Shown here piece after piece: positions 9,163 to 18,681 of a stretch of 64,000 bases of DNA. Below the pieces are notes generated by a model that was given only the letters and a program-made list of their open reading frames with translations, was not told where the DNA came from and ran no database searches. A program made the translations under genes and the position numbers. Within the stretch, counting starts at the first letter, position 1. Each line of letters begins with the position of its first letter. Location: positions 1,922,001-1,986,000 of the forward strand of contig CP144169.1 of the NCBI GenBank assembly GCA_039636785.1. Reading direction: 5' to 3'. Origin of the DNA: Micrococcaceae bacterium Sec5.7 (GTDB lineage: Bacteria > Actinomycetota > Actinomycetes > Actinomycetales > Micrococcaceae).

Positions 9163-11169
9163 CTAGCTGGCCCGGTTACGGACGGCTTCGACAATCCGCC
9201 GGACAGCCTCTGTTACCGGCACACCATTGTCCTGGCTGCCGTCGCGGAAGCGGAAGGACACTGCACCGGCGTCGGCGTCGTCTCCTCCGGCGATCAGCAC
9301 AAACGGAATCTTGTCTTTGCTGGCTGTGCGGATTTTCTTCGGGAACCGGTCCGAGGAGATGTCCACTTCGGCACGGATGCCTGCGGCCTTGAGCTGACCA
9401 ACGACGTCGAACATGTAGTCGTTGAACGTTTCAGCCACCGGGATGCCCACCACCTGGACCGGGGCCAGCCACGCCGGGAAGGCACCTGCGTAGTGCTCGG
9501 TCAGGACACCCATGAACCGTTCGATCGAGCCGAAAAGGGCGCGGTGGATCATGACCGGGCGCTGGCGGGTTCCGTCCGCGGCCTGGTATTCCAGTTCAAA
9601 GCGCTCGGGCAGGTTGAAGTCCAGCTGGATGGTGGACATCTGCCATGTTCGGCCGATTGCGTCGCGGGCCTGCACCGAAATCTTGGGGCCGTAGAACGCG
9701 GCTCCACCCGGATCCGGAACAAGCTCCAGCCCCGATTCCTGGGCCACTTCCGCCAGGGTCTGTGTGGCCTCTTCCCAGATTTCGTCCGAACCCACGTTCT
9801 TTTCGGGGTCCTTGGTGGACAGCTCGAGGTAGAAGTCCTCCAGGCCGTAGTCCTTCAGCAACCCGAGCACGAAGTTGAGCGTTTTGGTGAGTTCATCCTT
9901 CATCTGCTCGCGGGTGCAGTAGATGTGGGCGTCGTCCTGGGTCATGCCGCGCACTCGGGTCAGGCCGTGCACCACACCGGACTTCTCGTAGCGGTATACG
10001 GAGCCGAACTCGAAGAGCCGCAGCGGCAGCTCGCGGTAAGAGCGTCCCCGGGACCGGAAGATGAGGTTGTGCATGGGGCAGTTCATCGGCTTCAGGTAGT
10101 AATCCTGGCCGGGCTTGCGGACCGTGCCGTCCTCGTTCAGTTCAGCGTCGATGTGCATCGGCGGGAACATGCCGTCCTTGTACCAGTCCAGGTGGCCAGA
10201 GACCTCGTAGAGATGCCCCTTGGTGATGTGCGGGGTGTAGACGAAGTCATAGCCGGCGTCGATGTGGCGCTGGCGCGAGTAGTCCTCCATGGCCTTGCGG
10301 ATGATGCCGCCCTTGGGGTGGAACACCGGCAGGCCGGAGCCCAGCTCATCCGGAAAGGAGAACAGGTCAAGTTCCGCGCCGAGCTTGCGGTGGTCGCGGC
10401 GCTCAGCCTCGGCAATGCGTTCCTGGTAGGCCTTGAGGGCGTCCTTGGTGGGCCAGGCCGTGCCGTAGATGCGCTGCAGCTGCTTGTTTTTTTCGCTGCC
10501 GCGCCAGTATGCGGCGGAGGACCGGGTCAGGGCGAAGGCGTTGGAGATCAGTTTGGTGTTGGGCAGGTGCGGGCCACGGCAGAGGTCGCACCAGACCGTG
10601 GTTCCTTCCTTGCGCTCCACGTTGTCGTAGATGCTCAGCTCGCCGCCGCCCACCTCAACGTTTGAACCGTCAGCCTCGGAACCGGCGCCTTTGAGGCCGA
10701 TGAGCTCGAGCTTGTAGGGCTCGTCTTTCATGGCTTCACGGGCTTCGTCTTCAGTGACAACGCGACGAATGAATTTCTGGTTCTGGTTGACGATCTTGAG
10801 CATCATCTTTTCGAGGGTCTTGAGATCCTCGGGGGTGAACGGTTCTTCGACATCGAAGTCGAAGTAGAAGCCGTCGGTGATGTACGGGCCGATCCCGAGC
10901 TTGGCGTCGGGGCGCAGCTGCTGGACAGCCTGGGCCATAACGTGGGCGGTTGAGTGCCGCAGCACGTCGAGTCCCTCCGGGGAATCGATGGTGATACCTT
11001 CGATTTCCGCATCTTCGGGCAGCGGCTGGTCCAGGTCCTTCAGCTCGCCGTTCACGCGGGCAACAACGACGTCGCGGCGCTCAAAAAAGAGTTCCGCGCC
11101 GGTGGTCCCGGTAGTCACCTTGGTCTCTTCGCCATTGACGATGAGGGTGATCTGCTGGGCATCTGACAC
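9163..11169 (-). CDS. thrS: Threonyl-tRNA synthetase
   Basis: A complete class II synthetase of 668 residues: N-terminal TGS domain ([12 protein letters not shown]), editing-type second domain with [11 protein letters not shown] and [12 protein letters not shown], catalytic core with the zinc-binding [24 protein letters not shown] and motif 3 [24 protein letters not shown], and a C-terminal anticodon-binding domain. The start is a GTG (SDAQQITL). It heads the thrS-HIT-pgsA transcription unit; the 132-base gap upstream shows no convincing T-box. Confidence 0.97.
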   Translation of the reverse strand: MSDAQQITLIVNGEETKVTTGTTGAELFFERRDVVVARVNGELKDLDQPLPEDAEIEGITIDSPEGLDVLRHSTAHVMAQAVQQLRPDAKLGIGPYITDGFYFDFDVEEPFTPEDLKTLEKMMLKIVNQNQKFIRRVVTEDEAREAMKDEPYKLELIGLKGAGSEADGSNVEVGGGELSIYDNVERKEGTTVWCDLCRGPHLPNTKLISNAFALTRSSAAYWRGSEKNKQLQRIYGTAWPTKDALKAYQERIAEAERRDHRKLGAELDLFSFPDELGSGLPVFHPKGGIIRKAMEDYSRQRHIDAGYDFVYTPHITKGHLYEVSGHLDWYKDGMFPPMHIDAELNEDGTVRKPGQDYYLKPMNCPMHNLIFRSRGRSYRELPLRLFEFGSVYRYEKSGVVHGLTRVRGMTQDDAHIYCTREQMKDELTKTLNFVLGLLKDYGLEDFYLELSTKDPEKNVGSDEIWEEATQTLAEVAQESGLELVPDPGGAAFYGPKISVQARDAIGRTWQMSTIQLDFNLPERFELEYQAADGTRQRPVMIHRALFGSIERFMGVLTEHYAGAFPAWLAPVQVVGIPVAETFNDYMFDVVGQLKAAGIRAEVDISSDRFPKKIRTASKDKIPFVLIAGGDDADAGAVSFRFRDGSQDNGVPVTEAVRRIVEAVRNRAS

Positions 11170-11301
11170 GGGTGTCTCCTATTCAATGTTTAGGCTTCGT
11201 AGCTTGTGGCGTACGGGGACCACAGCCAGCCTCGTCCATGCTATCGGTTTCCGGAGAGGCCGACCAACGGGCGCAGGGGAACTGCCTGCCAACCGAAACC
11301 G

Positions 11302-14300
11302 TCAGCTGCCGAGCCCGGTGATGGCCAGCGTCCTGGTAATGCCGTCCAACGGGCCGGGCTGCCTGAACTCCTCCGGATCGGTGGAATCAACGGCCGCCGG
11401 TCCATGCTCGGGGAACGGCAGGGTCTCCACCCGGCTGAGGTCCCACGCCATGCTGGCACTCAGGCTCATGCCCTTGGGCCCGGTCCTGCGGGTGGTGCCG
11501 CGGATCAGCAGCAGCCGGGTACCGAACAGCAGAGGTCCGGCCTGCTCCTGCGCTTCATGGAAGAAGACTGAGTCAACGCAGCCTGTGCCGTCGTCGATGC
11601 TGATGAACACCACCCTGCGGCCGCCGCGCATGGGCGGAGTCTGGGTGGCGATCCGGACGCCGGCAACCAGCACCTCCGTGCCGTTGCGCAGCCCCAGCAG
11701 CTTGTCTGCCGTGGTGACGCCGAGCCTGTCCAGCATGGGCCGGTGGCTGTCCATCAGGTGCCCGCTGACGTCAATGGCCATAAGGTCCAGCTCTGCCCGG
11801 ACGTTTTCCACCAAAGTTGGTTCCGGGAGCCCGGCCTTCACATTCCGCAACTCAACATCGCCCAGTGGCAGGGTCAGCTGGCCCTCCATAACGTCGATGC
11901 CTTTTCTGCCCGGACGGGTCTGCAGGTTCTGCAGGTGGTGGACCAGATCAGCCCGGTTTGCGGTTCCCCCGGATTCGCGGTGCATGGAATCAAACGCACC
12001 CAGCTGGGCAAGCCGCTTGATGCTCGGCTTGCTCAGCCTGGACCGTGCGCGCAGATCCGCCAGCGAATCATAGGGCTGCCCGGCCACCATCCGCTTAAGT
12101 TCGGCTGCCGACAGGCCGAAGATCCCGTTCAGGCTCAGCCGGATTCCCAGCTTGCCCCGGTCCGGCCCCGCATCGACCCGTTCCACCCGGTACTCCGCGT
12201 GGCTGCGGTTGATGTCCAGCGGCAGGATGGGGATGCCCAGCCTGCGGGCCTCTGCCACCAGCAGCCGTTTGGGGTACATGCCGGGATCGTGTTCCCACAG
12301 CCCGGCCAGGAAAGCCTCCGGGTGGTGGGCTTTCAGCCAGGCCGACTGGTAGGTGGGCACGGCGAAGGCCGCGCCGTGTGCCTTGCAGAAACCAAAGCTG
12401 CCGAAGGCTTTTAGTGTTCCCCAGACTTTGTCCACCACTTCCGGCGTGTAGTTCCTGGCCCGGGCCTCCTTCCGGAAGAACTCCTCCACCTTGGGTTCAA
12501 GAGCCTCGTTGCCCAGCGCGCGGCGGAACTCATCCGCACGTGCCAGGTCGCAGCCTGTCATCACATTGAAGGTCCGCAGGATCTGCTCATGGAAAACCGT
12601 CACCCCGTGCGTTTCCTGCAGCACCGGTTTCAGGGCCGGATGCGGGTAGACCTCCGGCGCAAAACCATGGCGGTGTTCAAGGAAGGGCCGCACCATGTCC
12701 GATTTCATCGGCCCCGGGCGGAACAGCGAAATATCGATGATGAGGTCGTTGAAATCACGCGGCGCCATTTTGCCCACGAGCTCGCGCTGGCCCGGGGATT
12801 CGATCTGGAAGCAGCCCAGCGTGTGGGTGCTGCGGATCAGTTCGTAGGTGGGTTCATCGTCCAGCGGCACCGCGTTGAGATCGATCCGGCCGTCGTCGGT
12901 GATGTAGTCCGGCCCCGTGCCGTCCGGCCCGGAAGGATGCGCGCCTGCCGCCACCACCTCGGCCTTGGACGGATGAAGCCGGATCACTTCGCGGACAGCG
13001 AAGGCCATGGCGCTCTGCATCCGGACGCCCAGCACATCGAGTTTGAGCATACCCATGGGATCCATGTCGTGTTTGTCGAACTGGCTCATGGGCAGGCCAA
13101 GCCCGCTGGGCTGGACGGGAGTCCGGTCCAGCAGGGTTGCGTCCCCAAGGATCACCCCGCAGGGATGCATGGAAATATGGCGCGGCAGCCGGTCCAGCCG
13201 TTCGGTCAGGTCCACGAGCAGATCCAGCTGCTGGTTTTCCGTGAAGTCCCTTTGCTCCACCCGCCCTGCGAATTCCCTCAGCTCCGGCTTCTCCACGAGG
13301 GCTTCGCGAAACTTTCGCGCCGAAAAACGCCACAGCTGTTTGGCGATCTCGCCCACATCGCCGTCATCCATGCCCAGCGCCATGCCGGCATCCCGGACAG
13401 CGCCGCGGGCGCGGTAGCCGTTCTGCATGCTCATCAGGGTGACGCGCTCAGCACCGAAGCGGTCAAAGATCTTCCGGTAGACGTTGTGCCGTTCCGCGCT
13501 TTCGACGTCGATATCGATGTCCGGCAGCGTTGCCCGGTCCCGGGAGAGAAACCGTTCGAAGATCAGGTCATGCTGCAGCGGATTCACTTGGCTGACATCG
13601 ATCAGGTAGTTGACCAGGCTGGAGGCCCCGGACCCGCGGGCAGCAGCCCGGACCCCCATGTCCAGGATCATCCGGGATACCTCGGCCACGGTAAGGAAGT
13701 AGGACGCGAAGCCCAGGTTCGCGATGATCCGCAGCTCATGCTCCAGCCGGGTGCGCATCTGAGCCGCCGGCTTGCCGGAGATCCCCGGGAACCGCCGGCT
13801 GATCCCCGCCTCGCAGCGCTGCGTCAGCTCCAGCAGCGGATCCCCTGTAATACCGATCACCGAGGCCTCCGGGACCACCGGCTGTTTCCAGCCCATGTCC
13901 GTGACCGGGTCCATCCGGCAGCGGTCCGCGAGCGCCTCCGTCTGCGCCATCAGCTGTTTGAGGTCCGCGGCACCATATGCGGCGGCATGGATGATTTCCT
14001 TGCCCAGCTGAAGCATCTGCGCCGGGGGTTTCAGCCAGCCTTGCCCGTTGGGCTGGAGCAGCGGTTCAGCGGACAGTTCGGGCAGGGATTTCAGGGCGCG
14101 GGCGGAATCCAGTACGTCCGCCGTGGCGGCGCCGTCCTCGGCGCAGTAACGCACGGCATTGCTCAGCACTGCCGGCACTCCGAATTCCTCAGCCAGTTTA
14201 AGCATGCGCACTGCGTGGGCCGTGCTCAGCGGTTGACCGGGTGCGCTGAGCTGGGACACCACTTCCGTCACCACGGTTCCCGGTGGCATGGCGTCCAGCC

Positions 14301-14811
14301 AGCGTTTGAACAGGGTGCGCGGCCGCAGGTAGCGGCGCCCGCCCATGGCACGTCCGACGTCGGAATCCGGCCCGATCAGCACGGTGAGCACCGGCTTCAG
14401 GGTTTCCGGGTGCAGGGTTCTTGAGGCAAGTTCTGCCCGGGTGACCGCCACCGGCACCGCTCCCCCGGCTTTCCCGGAGGTGCGGGCATGGGCGTCCGAA
14501 ATCAGCCGGCAGAGGGCCCGGTAGCCGGCGCCGTTGTTCTGTCCATGGGCAAGTACGACGACGCGGCCCGCGAGCTGGGTGCGGAGGTCGCCGTCGTCGT
14601 CAAAGACCGCAAGGTCAACCCCCACTACAGGATCCAGCCCGGCAACCATGCAGGCTTTGAGGTGTTTGACGGTTCCGTACAGGCCGTCGCGGTCGGTGCA
14701 GGCGAGCGCCGTGGCGCCGTCCGCGGCTGCGGCCTGCGCCAGCTCATCAGGCCAGGACACACCATAGTGGGCGCTGAAGGCTGTGGAAACGTGCAGATGT
14801 GTGAAGGTCAT
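11302..14811 (-). CDS. dnaE2: Error-prone DNA polymerase III alpha subunit DnaE2
   Basis: A 1169-residue C-family polymerase for SOS translesion synthesis. It has an N-terminal PHP domain (HLHVSTAFSAHYGVSW, ACTDRDGLYG), the catalytic palm aspartates in LPDIDIDVESAERH, RGSGASSLVNYLIDVSQVNPL, the finger region DEFRRALGNE with GSFGFCKAHGAAFA, and a C-terminal OB fold. The length and the PHP variant fit DnaE2 rather than the replicative DnaE1. Its start overlaps the small DUF6504 gene by 4 bases. No imuA or imuB neighbours are present. Confidence 0.95.
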   Translation of the reverse strand: MTFTHLHVSTAFSAHYGVSWPDELAQAAAADGATALACTDRDGLYGTVKHLKACMVAGLDPVVGVDLAVFDDDGDLRTQLAGRVVVLAHGQNNGAGYRALCRLISDAHARTSGKAGGAVPVAVTRAELASRTLHPETLKPVLTVLIGPDSDVGRAMGGRRYLRPRTLFKRWLDAMPPGTVVTEVVSQLSAPGQPLSTAHAVRMLKLAEEFGVPAVLSNAVRYCAEDGAATADVLDSARALKSLPELSAEPLLQPNGQGWLKPPAQMLQLGKEIIHAAAYGAADLKQLMAQTEALADRCRMDPVTDMGWKQPVVPEASVIGITGDPLLELTQRCEAGISRRFPGISGKPAAQMRTRLEHELRIIANLGFASYFLTVAEVSRMILDMGVRAAARGSGASSLVNYLIDVSQVNPLQHDLIFERFLSRDRATLPDIDIDVESAERHNVYRKIFDRFGAERVTLMSMQNGYRARGAVRDAGMALGMDDGDVGEIAKQLWRFSARKFREALVEKPELREFAGRVEQRDFTENQQLDLLVDLTERLDRLPRHISMHPCGVILGDATLLDRTPVQPSGLGLPMSQFDKHDMDPMGMLKLDVLGVRMQSAMAFAVREVIRLHPSKAEVVAAGAHPSGPDGTGPDYITDDGRIDLNAVPLDDEPTYELIRSTHTLGCFQIESPGQRELVGKMAPRDFNDLIIDISLFRPGPMKSDMVRPFLEHRHGFAPEVYPHPALKPVLQETHGVTVFHEQILRTFNVMTGCDLARADEFRRALGNEALEPKVEEFFRKEARARNYTPEVVDKVWGTLKAFGSFGFCKAHGAAFAVPTYQSAWLKAHHPEAFLAGLWEHDPGMYPKRLLVAEARRLGIPILPLDINRSHAEYRVERVDAGPDRGKLGIRLSLNGIFGLSAAELKRMVAGQPYDSLADLRARSRLSKPSIKRLAQLGAFDSMHRESGGTANRADLVHHLQNLQTRPGRKGIDVMEGQLTLPLGDVELRNVKAGLPEPTLVENVRAELDLMAIDVSGHLMDSHRPMLDRLGVTTADKLLGLRNGTEVLVAGVRIATQTPPMRGGRRVVFISIDDGTGCVDSVFFHEAQEQAGPLLFGTRLLLIRGTTRRTGPKGMSLSASMAWDLSRVETLPFPEHGPAAVDSTDPEEFRQPGPLDGITRTLAITGLGS

Positions 14812-15173
14812 GCGCTTCTGGGACGGAGCGCATCATGGATCCGCAGCAGTCTCCAGCGTCCGCTGCCTGTCTGCCGGACCAGGTCGAGGGTGAGCGGGTC
14901 CTCCGGGAACCGCGGCGGCACAGCGCGTTTTCCTGGCGGCATGCCAGTGGCCTTAGCATCAGCGGCCCGGACCTGGATCCGCCAGATCTCGTGGTCCACC
15001 AGTCCTGGGCCGCTTCCCAGCGGCGCGCGGCTTTCCTCAGCCCACCATTGACGCCGTTCATACCACCGCACCGGCTCGGCGCAGACAGTGTACTGGCGGC
15101 CTGCCCACTGAAGCTTCAAGGGCTGGCCGGCAGGAGTGCAGACGACGTCTACAGACTCGCTGAACATGCCCAT
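14808..15173 (-). CDS. DUF6504-like small protein, mutagenesis-cassette associated
   Basis: A 121-residue protein with a conserved tryptophan/arginine pattern (WAGRQYTVCAEPVRWYERRQWW, LVDHEIWRIQVRAA). It resembles the small DUF6504 proteins normally encoded between imuB and dnaE2 in actinobacteria; their biochemical role is unknown. I start at the ATG (MGMFSESVD) preceded by GGGAGG, rather than the longer frame whose first residues lie over the LexA-like box. It is translationally coupled to dnaE2 (ATGA). Confidence 0.75.
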   Translation of the reverse strand: MGMFSESVDVVCTPAGQPLKLQWAGRQYTVCAEPVRWYERRQWWAEESRAPLGSGPGLVDHEIWRIQVRAADAKATGMPPGKRAVPPRFPEDPLTLDLVRQTGSGRWRLLRIHDALRPRSA

Positions 15174-15208
15174 GGGTGCCTCCCGGAACAAACTGAAAAT
15201 AAAGTTAT

Positions 15209-15224
15209 TCGAATACATATTCTA
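15209..15224. promoter_or_regulatory. LexA (SOS) box upstream of DUF6504-dnaE2
   Basis: The palindrome TCGAATACATATTCTA matches the actinobacterial SOS consensus TCGAAC-N4-GTTCGA at 9 of 12 defined positions. It sits 36-51 bases upstream of the DUF6504 start, where a LexA operator would block transcription of an SOS-induced dnaE2 operon. Confidence 0.65.
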
Positions 15225-15558
15225 ATAACTTCAGTCTACGCCGGGGCCCGGACAAAACCTACACCGAGGTTTCCGCCAGTGAGAACGGCCTCGGCGCCCT
15301 GGCGGTCGTTCGAAGGGGAGCGGATTACAAGGACGGGCGGGCCGGGCAGCGCCGGCCATGTCCCCTCCGTTCGCTCGCAAGCGGCCTGCCCGTCTGGACT
15401 GACCGGGATCCGGCCCCGACGATAGGGCCGAAAGTCGCGGGACCGACCCGGGCCATTGGACCCTTGCGACCCTCCGGGTGCTCGGCAACAATTGCAGGGC
15501 CGGCAACCACGACATGCCGGCGTTATTTGTAGCCGTACCGGCTGCAGGCAGGAGGAAA
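15225..15558. other. Intergenic region with weak DosR-box-like sites before devR
   Basis: 334 bases between the divergent dnaE2 operon and the response regulator. No convincing gene is present. The sequence 15422-15441 (ATAGGGCCGAAAGTCGCGGG) matches the DosR consensus TTSGGGACTWWAGTCCCSAA at 13 of 20 positions, and a second weaker half-match lies near 15458. These could mediate autoregulation, but the matches are weak. A strong AGGAGG ribosome site precedes the regulator start. Confidence 0.35.
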
Positions 15559-16257
15559 ATGGATCGCCCACAAGATTCGCTCCGGACCTCCGAGGCATCG
15601 GCAGCCGGACCCATCCGTGTCTTCGTCCTGGACGATCACGAACTGGTCCGACGTGGCCTGCAGGAACTCCTGGAGGGCGAGGGCTTTGTTGTTGTCGGAA
15701 TGTCCGGGTCGGCAGAAGAAGCAGCCCGGCGGATTCCGGCCCTCCGCCCGGACGTCTCTGTTCTCGATGCCCGGCTGCCGGACGGGACGGGCATTGAGGT
15801 CTGCCGGGAAGTGCGCTCAGTGGACCCATCGCTAAACTGTCTGATATTGACGAGCTACGACGACGAACAGGCGCTGCGGGGCGCCGTTCTGGCGGGCGCC
15901 GCGGGGTACGTGCTCAAGGAAATCGGCGGCACTGATCTCCTGGGGGCCCTGCGCAGGACGGCCCGGGGCGAGTCCTTGTTTGATGCCGAGTTGAAGGCAC
16001 GGATCATTCAGGGGCTGGTGGAGCCCGAGCACGTTGATCCGCGGGTCGCGTCGCTGACCCCGCAGGAGCGCCGGGTGCTGGAGCTCGTGGGCCAAGGCCT
16101 GACCAACAGGCAGATCGGTGAGAACATGCTCCTGGCCGAGAAGACGGTGAAGAACTATGTCTCCTCGCTGCTGGCGAAGCTGGGGTTTGAGCGGCGCACC
16201 CAGGCCGCTGTGTACATGGCTCATGAATCTGACGCGCAGGCCCCACGGATTCGCTGA
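15559..16257 (+). CDS. devR: DevR/DosR-like NarL-family response regulator
   Basis: 232 residues. The receiver domain (about 20-140) has the acidic pair Asp25/Asp26 in VFVLDDHELVRRG, phosphoacceptor Asp70 in VLDARLPDGTGIE, the switch LILTSYDDE and conserved lysine in GYVLKEI. The C-terminal LuxR-type helix-turn-helix includes GLTNRQIGENM, AEKTVKNYVSSLLAKLGFERRTQAAVY. These blocks closely follow mycobacterial DosR, which induces dormancy genes under hypoxia, NO or CO. The start is fixed by AGGAGG 4 bases upstream. Its stop is 4 bases from the end of the convergent sensor kinase gene, its evident partner. Confidence 0.88.
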   Translation: MDRPQDSLRTSEASAAGPIRVFVLDDHELVRRGLQELLEGEGFVVVGMSGSAEEAARRIPALRPDVSVLDARLPDGTGIEVCREVRSVDPSLNCLILTSYDDEQALRGAVLAGAAGYVLKEIGGTDLLGALRRTARGESLFDAELKARIIQGLVEPEHVDPRVASLTPQERRVLELVGQGLTNRQIGENMLLAEKTVKNYVSSLLAKLGFERRTQAAVYMAHESDAQAPRIR

Positions 16258-16261
16258 AGTC

Positions 16262-17980
16262 TCAGTTCAACGGAACCGACCACACCAGCGTGGTCCCGGC
16301 AGCCGGCGAGCTCTCCACCGTGAATGACCCTTCCAGATCCCGGGCCCGGTGCTTCATGTTCGCCAGGCCGTTGCCGGGCACGGGGTCGCTGAACCCCACG
16401 CCATTGTCCTGAATCAGGAGAGTCACCCTGCCATCCGCCGCAGCCACGGACACGGCAATGGAGTCTGCACCTGAGTGCCGGATCGCGTTGCTGAGGCCTT
16501 CTGAGACGACGGCCAGCAGATTCGAAACCATGCCGGCATCCGACACCGAGTCGATGTGCCCTGTCATGGTCAGGCGTGGTGCGAACGGGAGGGTCATGGA
16601 GGCGCTGCGGACTGTCTGGAGCACGCGGCTACTGAGCAGCTCCGTCTCACCGGAGGTGGCCCGCAGCGAATAGATCGTGTCCCGGAGATCCCTGATTGTC
16701 TCGTCCAGCTCTCCGGTCACCGCCTCGATTCTGTCCGTGGCGGATTCATCCGTGGTGAACCGGCGAAGGCTCTGGATGCTCAGCCCTGCGGCGAACAGCC
16801 GTTGAATCACGACGTCGTGCAGGTCCCGGGCGATCCTGTCACGGTCTGTGAACACTACGAGCTGCTCCCGCATCCGGTGGCCGCGGGCAAGTTCCAGGGA
16901 CAGCGCAACATGGGATCCGAAGACGGACCCCATGTCCACATCGGTCCGGGAGAATGCTGCGGCCCCGGGATTCCTTGCCAGCATCAGCAGCCCGTGATGT
17001 GTCCCCAGCGCACTCAGGTCTATTGCGAGGAGCCTGCCCCAGGGGAGGCCCGCGGCCGAAGCCAGGCATTCGGTGGCATCGTCCAGAAGCGCGGGTTTTC
17101 CGGTGGCCAGGATCGCCCTGATCTCAGGAACATCCATAGCCAACACCCGTCCGGCGTAGTGGGCGCCGTGTTCTCCGGCTGAGCCGATGACGCGGAAGGA
17201 CCCCATTCCGCCGTCGGGTACCAGGATGAGCGCAAGATCCGAGTCGGATTCCTGGAGCGCCCGGGCTGCGATGAGGTCCTGGCCCCCGTCCTGGCGCTGA
17301 CCTTCCTGCTCCTCGCCCCTCATCCGGCCCGTGACATCCATGCAGGCCTCCAGCCACTGTGTCCGGCGGCGGGCGTCCTCGTACAGGCGCGCGTTCTCAA
17401 TTGCGACGCCGGCGGCGGCCGCTAATGCAACCGCGAGGTCCTCGTCTTCGGCGGTGAAGTCGCCTCCGCCTTCTTTTTCGGTCAGATAAAGGTTGCCGAA
17501 CACCACGTCCCGCACCCGGACCGGCACGCCGATGAAAGAATCCATGGGCGGGTGGTGCTCGGGGAACCCGTACGATTTCGGGTGGCGGCGCAGGTGGTGC
17601 AGCCGCAGAGGCGCAGGGTCGCTGATCAGAAGTCCCAGCACTCCGTGTCCCGTTGGCAGCGGGCCGATGCGTCCGGCCGTTTCCGCGTCGATTCCGACGG
17701 TGATGAAATGGCTGAGCGACCTGTCTTCGCCCAGGACGCCAAGGGCCCCGTACCGGGCGTTCAGCAGCTGGCATGCCGATCTGACCACTCTGTCCAGCAC
17801 GGCTTCCAGGCTGAGGTCTTCAGCGACCGCAACCACGGCTTCAAGAAGCCCACGCATGCGTTCCTGGGCGTGGACCAGCTCCCCGGCCCGGGCCACGAAA
17901 TCCTTGAGCAGGTCCTCGATCCGGATGCCGGCCGTGAGCGGACGTTCGCCAGGGTCAGAGCCCGGAACGGGACCTTCCAT
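16262..17980 (-). CDS. devS: DevS/DosS-like GAF-domain sensor histidine kinase
   Basis: 572 residues: GAF-A (about 55-200), GAF-B (about 225-365), HisKA_3 with phosphoacceptor His388 in DRDRIARDLHDVVIQRLF, and an HATPase_c domain (VSEGLSNAIRHSGADS, DNGVGFSDP, GNGLANMKHRA). In GAF-A the segment GFPEHHPPM carries His143 at the place of the heme-ligating His149 of M. tuberculosis DosS (recalled sequence), and FGNLYLTEK carries Tyr165 at the place of distal Tyr171. This supports a heme-based gas or redox sensor. No membrane segments are seen. It is convergent with devR. Confidence 0.87.
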   Translation of the reverse strand: MEGPVPGSDPGERPLTAGIRIEDLLKDFVARAGELVHAQERMRGLLEAVVAVAEDLSLEAVLDRVVRSACQLLNARYGALGVLGEDRSLSHFITVGIDAETAGRIGPLPTGHGVLGLLISDPAPLRLHHLRRHPKSYGFPEHHPPMDSFIGVPVRVRDVVFGNLYLTEKEGGGDFTAEDEDLAVALAAAAGVAIENARLYEDARRRTQWLEACMDVTGRMRGEEQEGQRQDGGQDLIAARALQESDSDLALILVPDGGMGSFRVIGSAGEHGAHYAGRVLAMDVPEIRAILATGKPALLDDATECLASAAGLPWGRLLAIDLSALGTHHGLLMLARNPGAAAFSRTDVDMGSVFGSHVALSLELARGHRMREQLVVFTDRDRIARDLHDVVIQRLFAAGLSIQSLRRFTTDESATDRIEAVTGELDETIRDLRDTIYSLRATSGETELLSSRVLQTVRSASMTLPFAPRLTMTGHIDSVSDAGMVSNLLAVVSEGLSNAIRHSGADSIAVSVAAADGRVTLLIQDNGVGFSDPVPGNGLANMKHRARDLEGSFTVESSPAAGTTLVWSVPLN

Positions 17981-18097
17981 GTGCCACCTTCCGCCGGATG
18001 CGAATCACGTGGATCTGTGGGCCCGGAACTTCAGCCGCGCGCATATCCGAGGACAGACTACCGCGCCATGGCGTGATCAACCAGACTTCAGCGTGAG

Positions 18098-18117
18098 GCG
18101 GGGTCTAAAGGCCCTAA
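18098..18117. promoter_or_regulatory. DosR-box-like operator upstream of flavin-type protein gene
   Basis: GCGGGGTCTAAAGGCCCTAA matches the 20-base mycobacterial DosR box TTSGGGACTWWAGTCCCSAA at 15 positions, including the GGG, CTWWAG and CCC core. It ends 33 bases before the next start codon, the expected place for an activator site overlapping the -35 region, and lies close to the devR/devS pair. Confidence 0.6.
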
Positions 18118-18150
18118 CGGTGCCGCTCGCCGCACCGTACGGTCAAAGGC

Positions 18151-18615
18151 ATGCGCCCCAAACAGCGAGACCTCACCGAACGGCTTGCCCCTGACGAGTG
18201 CTGGGAGCTGCTGGACCGTACCGTCGTCGGAAGGCTGGCCGTGATTGTCGGCGAGCACCCCGAGATCTTCCCCGTCAATTATGTCGTGGACCAGAACACC
18301 ATCATCTTCCGCACCGGGTTCGGAACGAAGCTTTGGAGCACGGTGCGGGATCAGTGTGCCCTGGAAATCGACGGATACGACGCCGTCGCGGCGAGCGCCT
18401 GGAGTGTAATGGCCCGGGGCCGCGCAGAGCTGGTGCTGGACCCGGGGCAGCAGGCCGCCGCGGGAGCACTGCATCTGGACCCCTGGCAGCCTGGCGACAA
18501 GAACCACTACCTGCGGCTGACCCCCGAGTCGCTCACGGGGCGCCGGTTCAAGACCACCCGGCCGGACATCTGGAACACGCCTGATTCCGATGCCCGGACT
18601 TCCTCATTTCACTAA
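18151..18615 (+). CDS. Pyridoxamine 5'-phosphate oxidase-like split-barrel protein (flavin/F420-type)
   Basis: 154 residues. The N-terminal CWELLDRTVVGRLAVIV and IFPVNYVVDQNTIIFRTGFGTKLW are typical of the short PPOX/FMN-binding split-barrel family often found in DosR regulons and annotated as pyridoxamine 5'-phosphate oxidase family. True cofactor (FMN, F420 or heme) and substrate are not evident. It is the first gene behind the DosR-box-like site, and a paralogue follows 66 bases later, so both are probably controlled by DevR. Confidence 0.8.
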   Translation: MRPKQRDLTERLAPDECWELLDRTVVGRLAVIVGEHPEIFPVNYVVDQNTIIFRTGFGTKLWSTVRDQCALEIDGYDAVAASAWSVMARGRAELVLDPGQQAAAGALHLDPWQPGDKNHYLRLTPESLTGRRFKTTRPDIWNTPDSDARTSSFH

Positions 18616-18681
18616 ACCCCGTGCCGGAAGCGGCCGGCCGAACCTGCCGCCTACGACGCAACCGATAGAAAAGGAACGGAC

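Noticed and set aside
9493..10665. Plus-strand open frame (390 codons) opposite thrS
   Set aside because: Antisense shadow of thrS without family features.
12589..14424. Long plus-strand open frame (611 codons) opposite dnaE2
   Set aside because: It is the antisense shadow of dnaE2, with no family-like motifs and His/Gln/Arg-rich composition typical of reversed GC-rich coding DNA.
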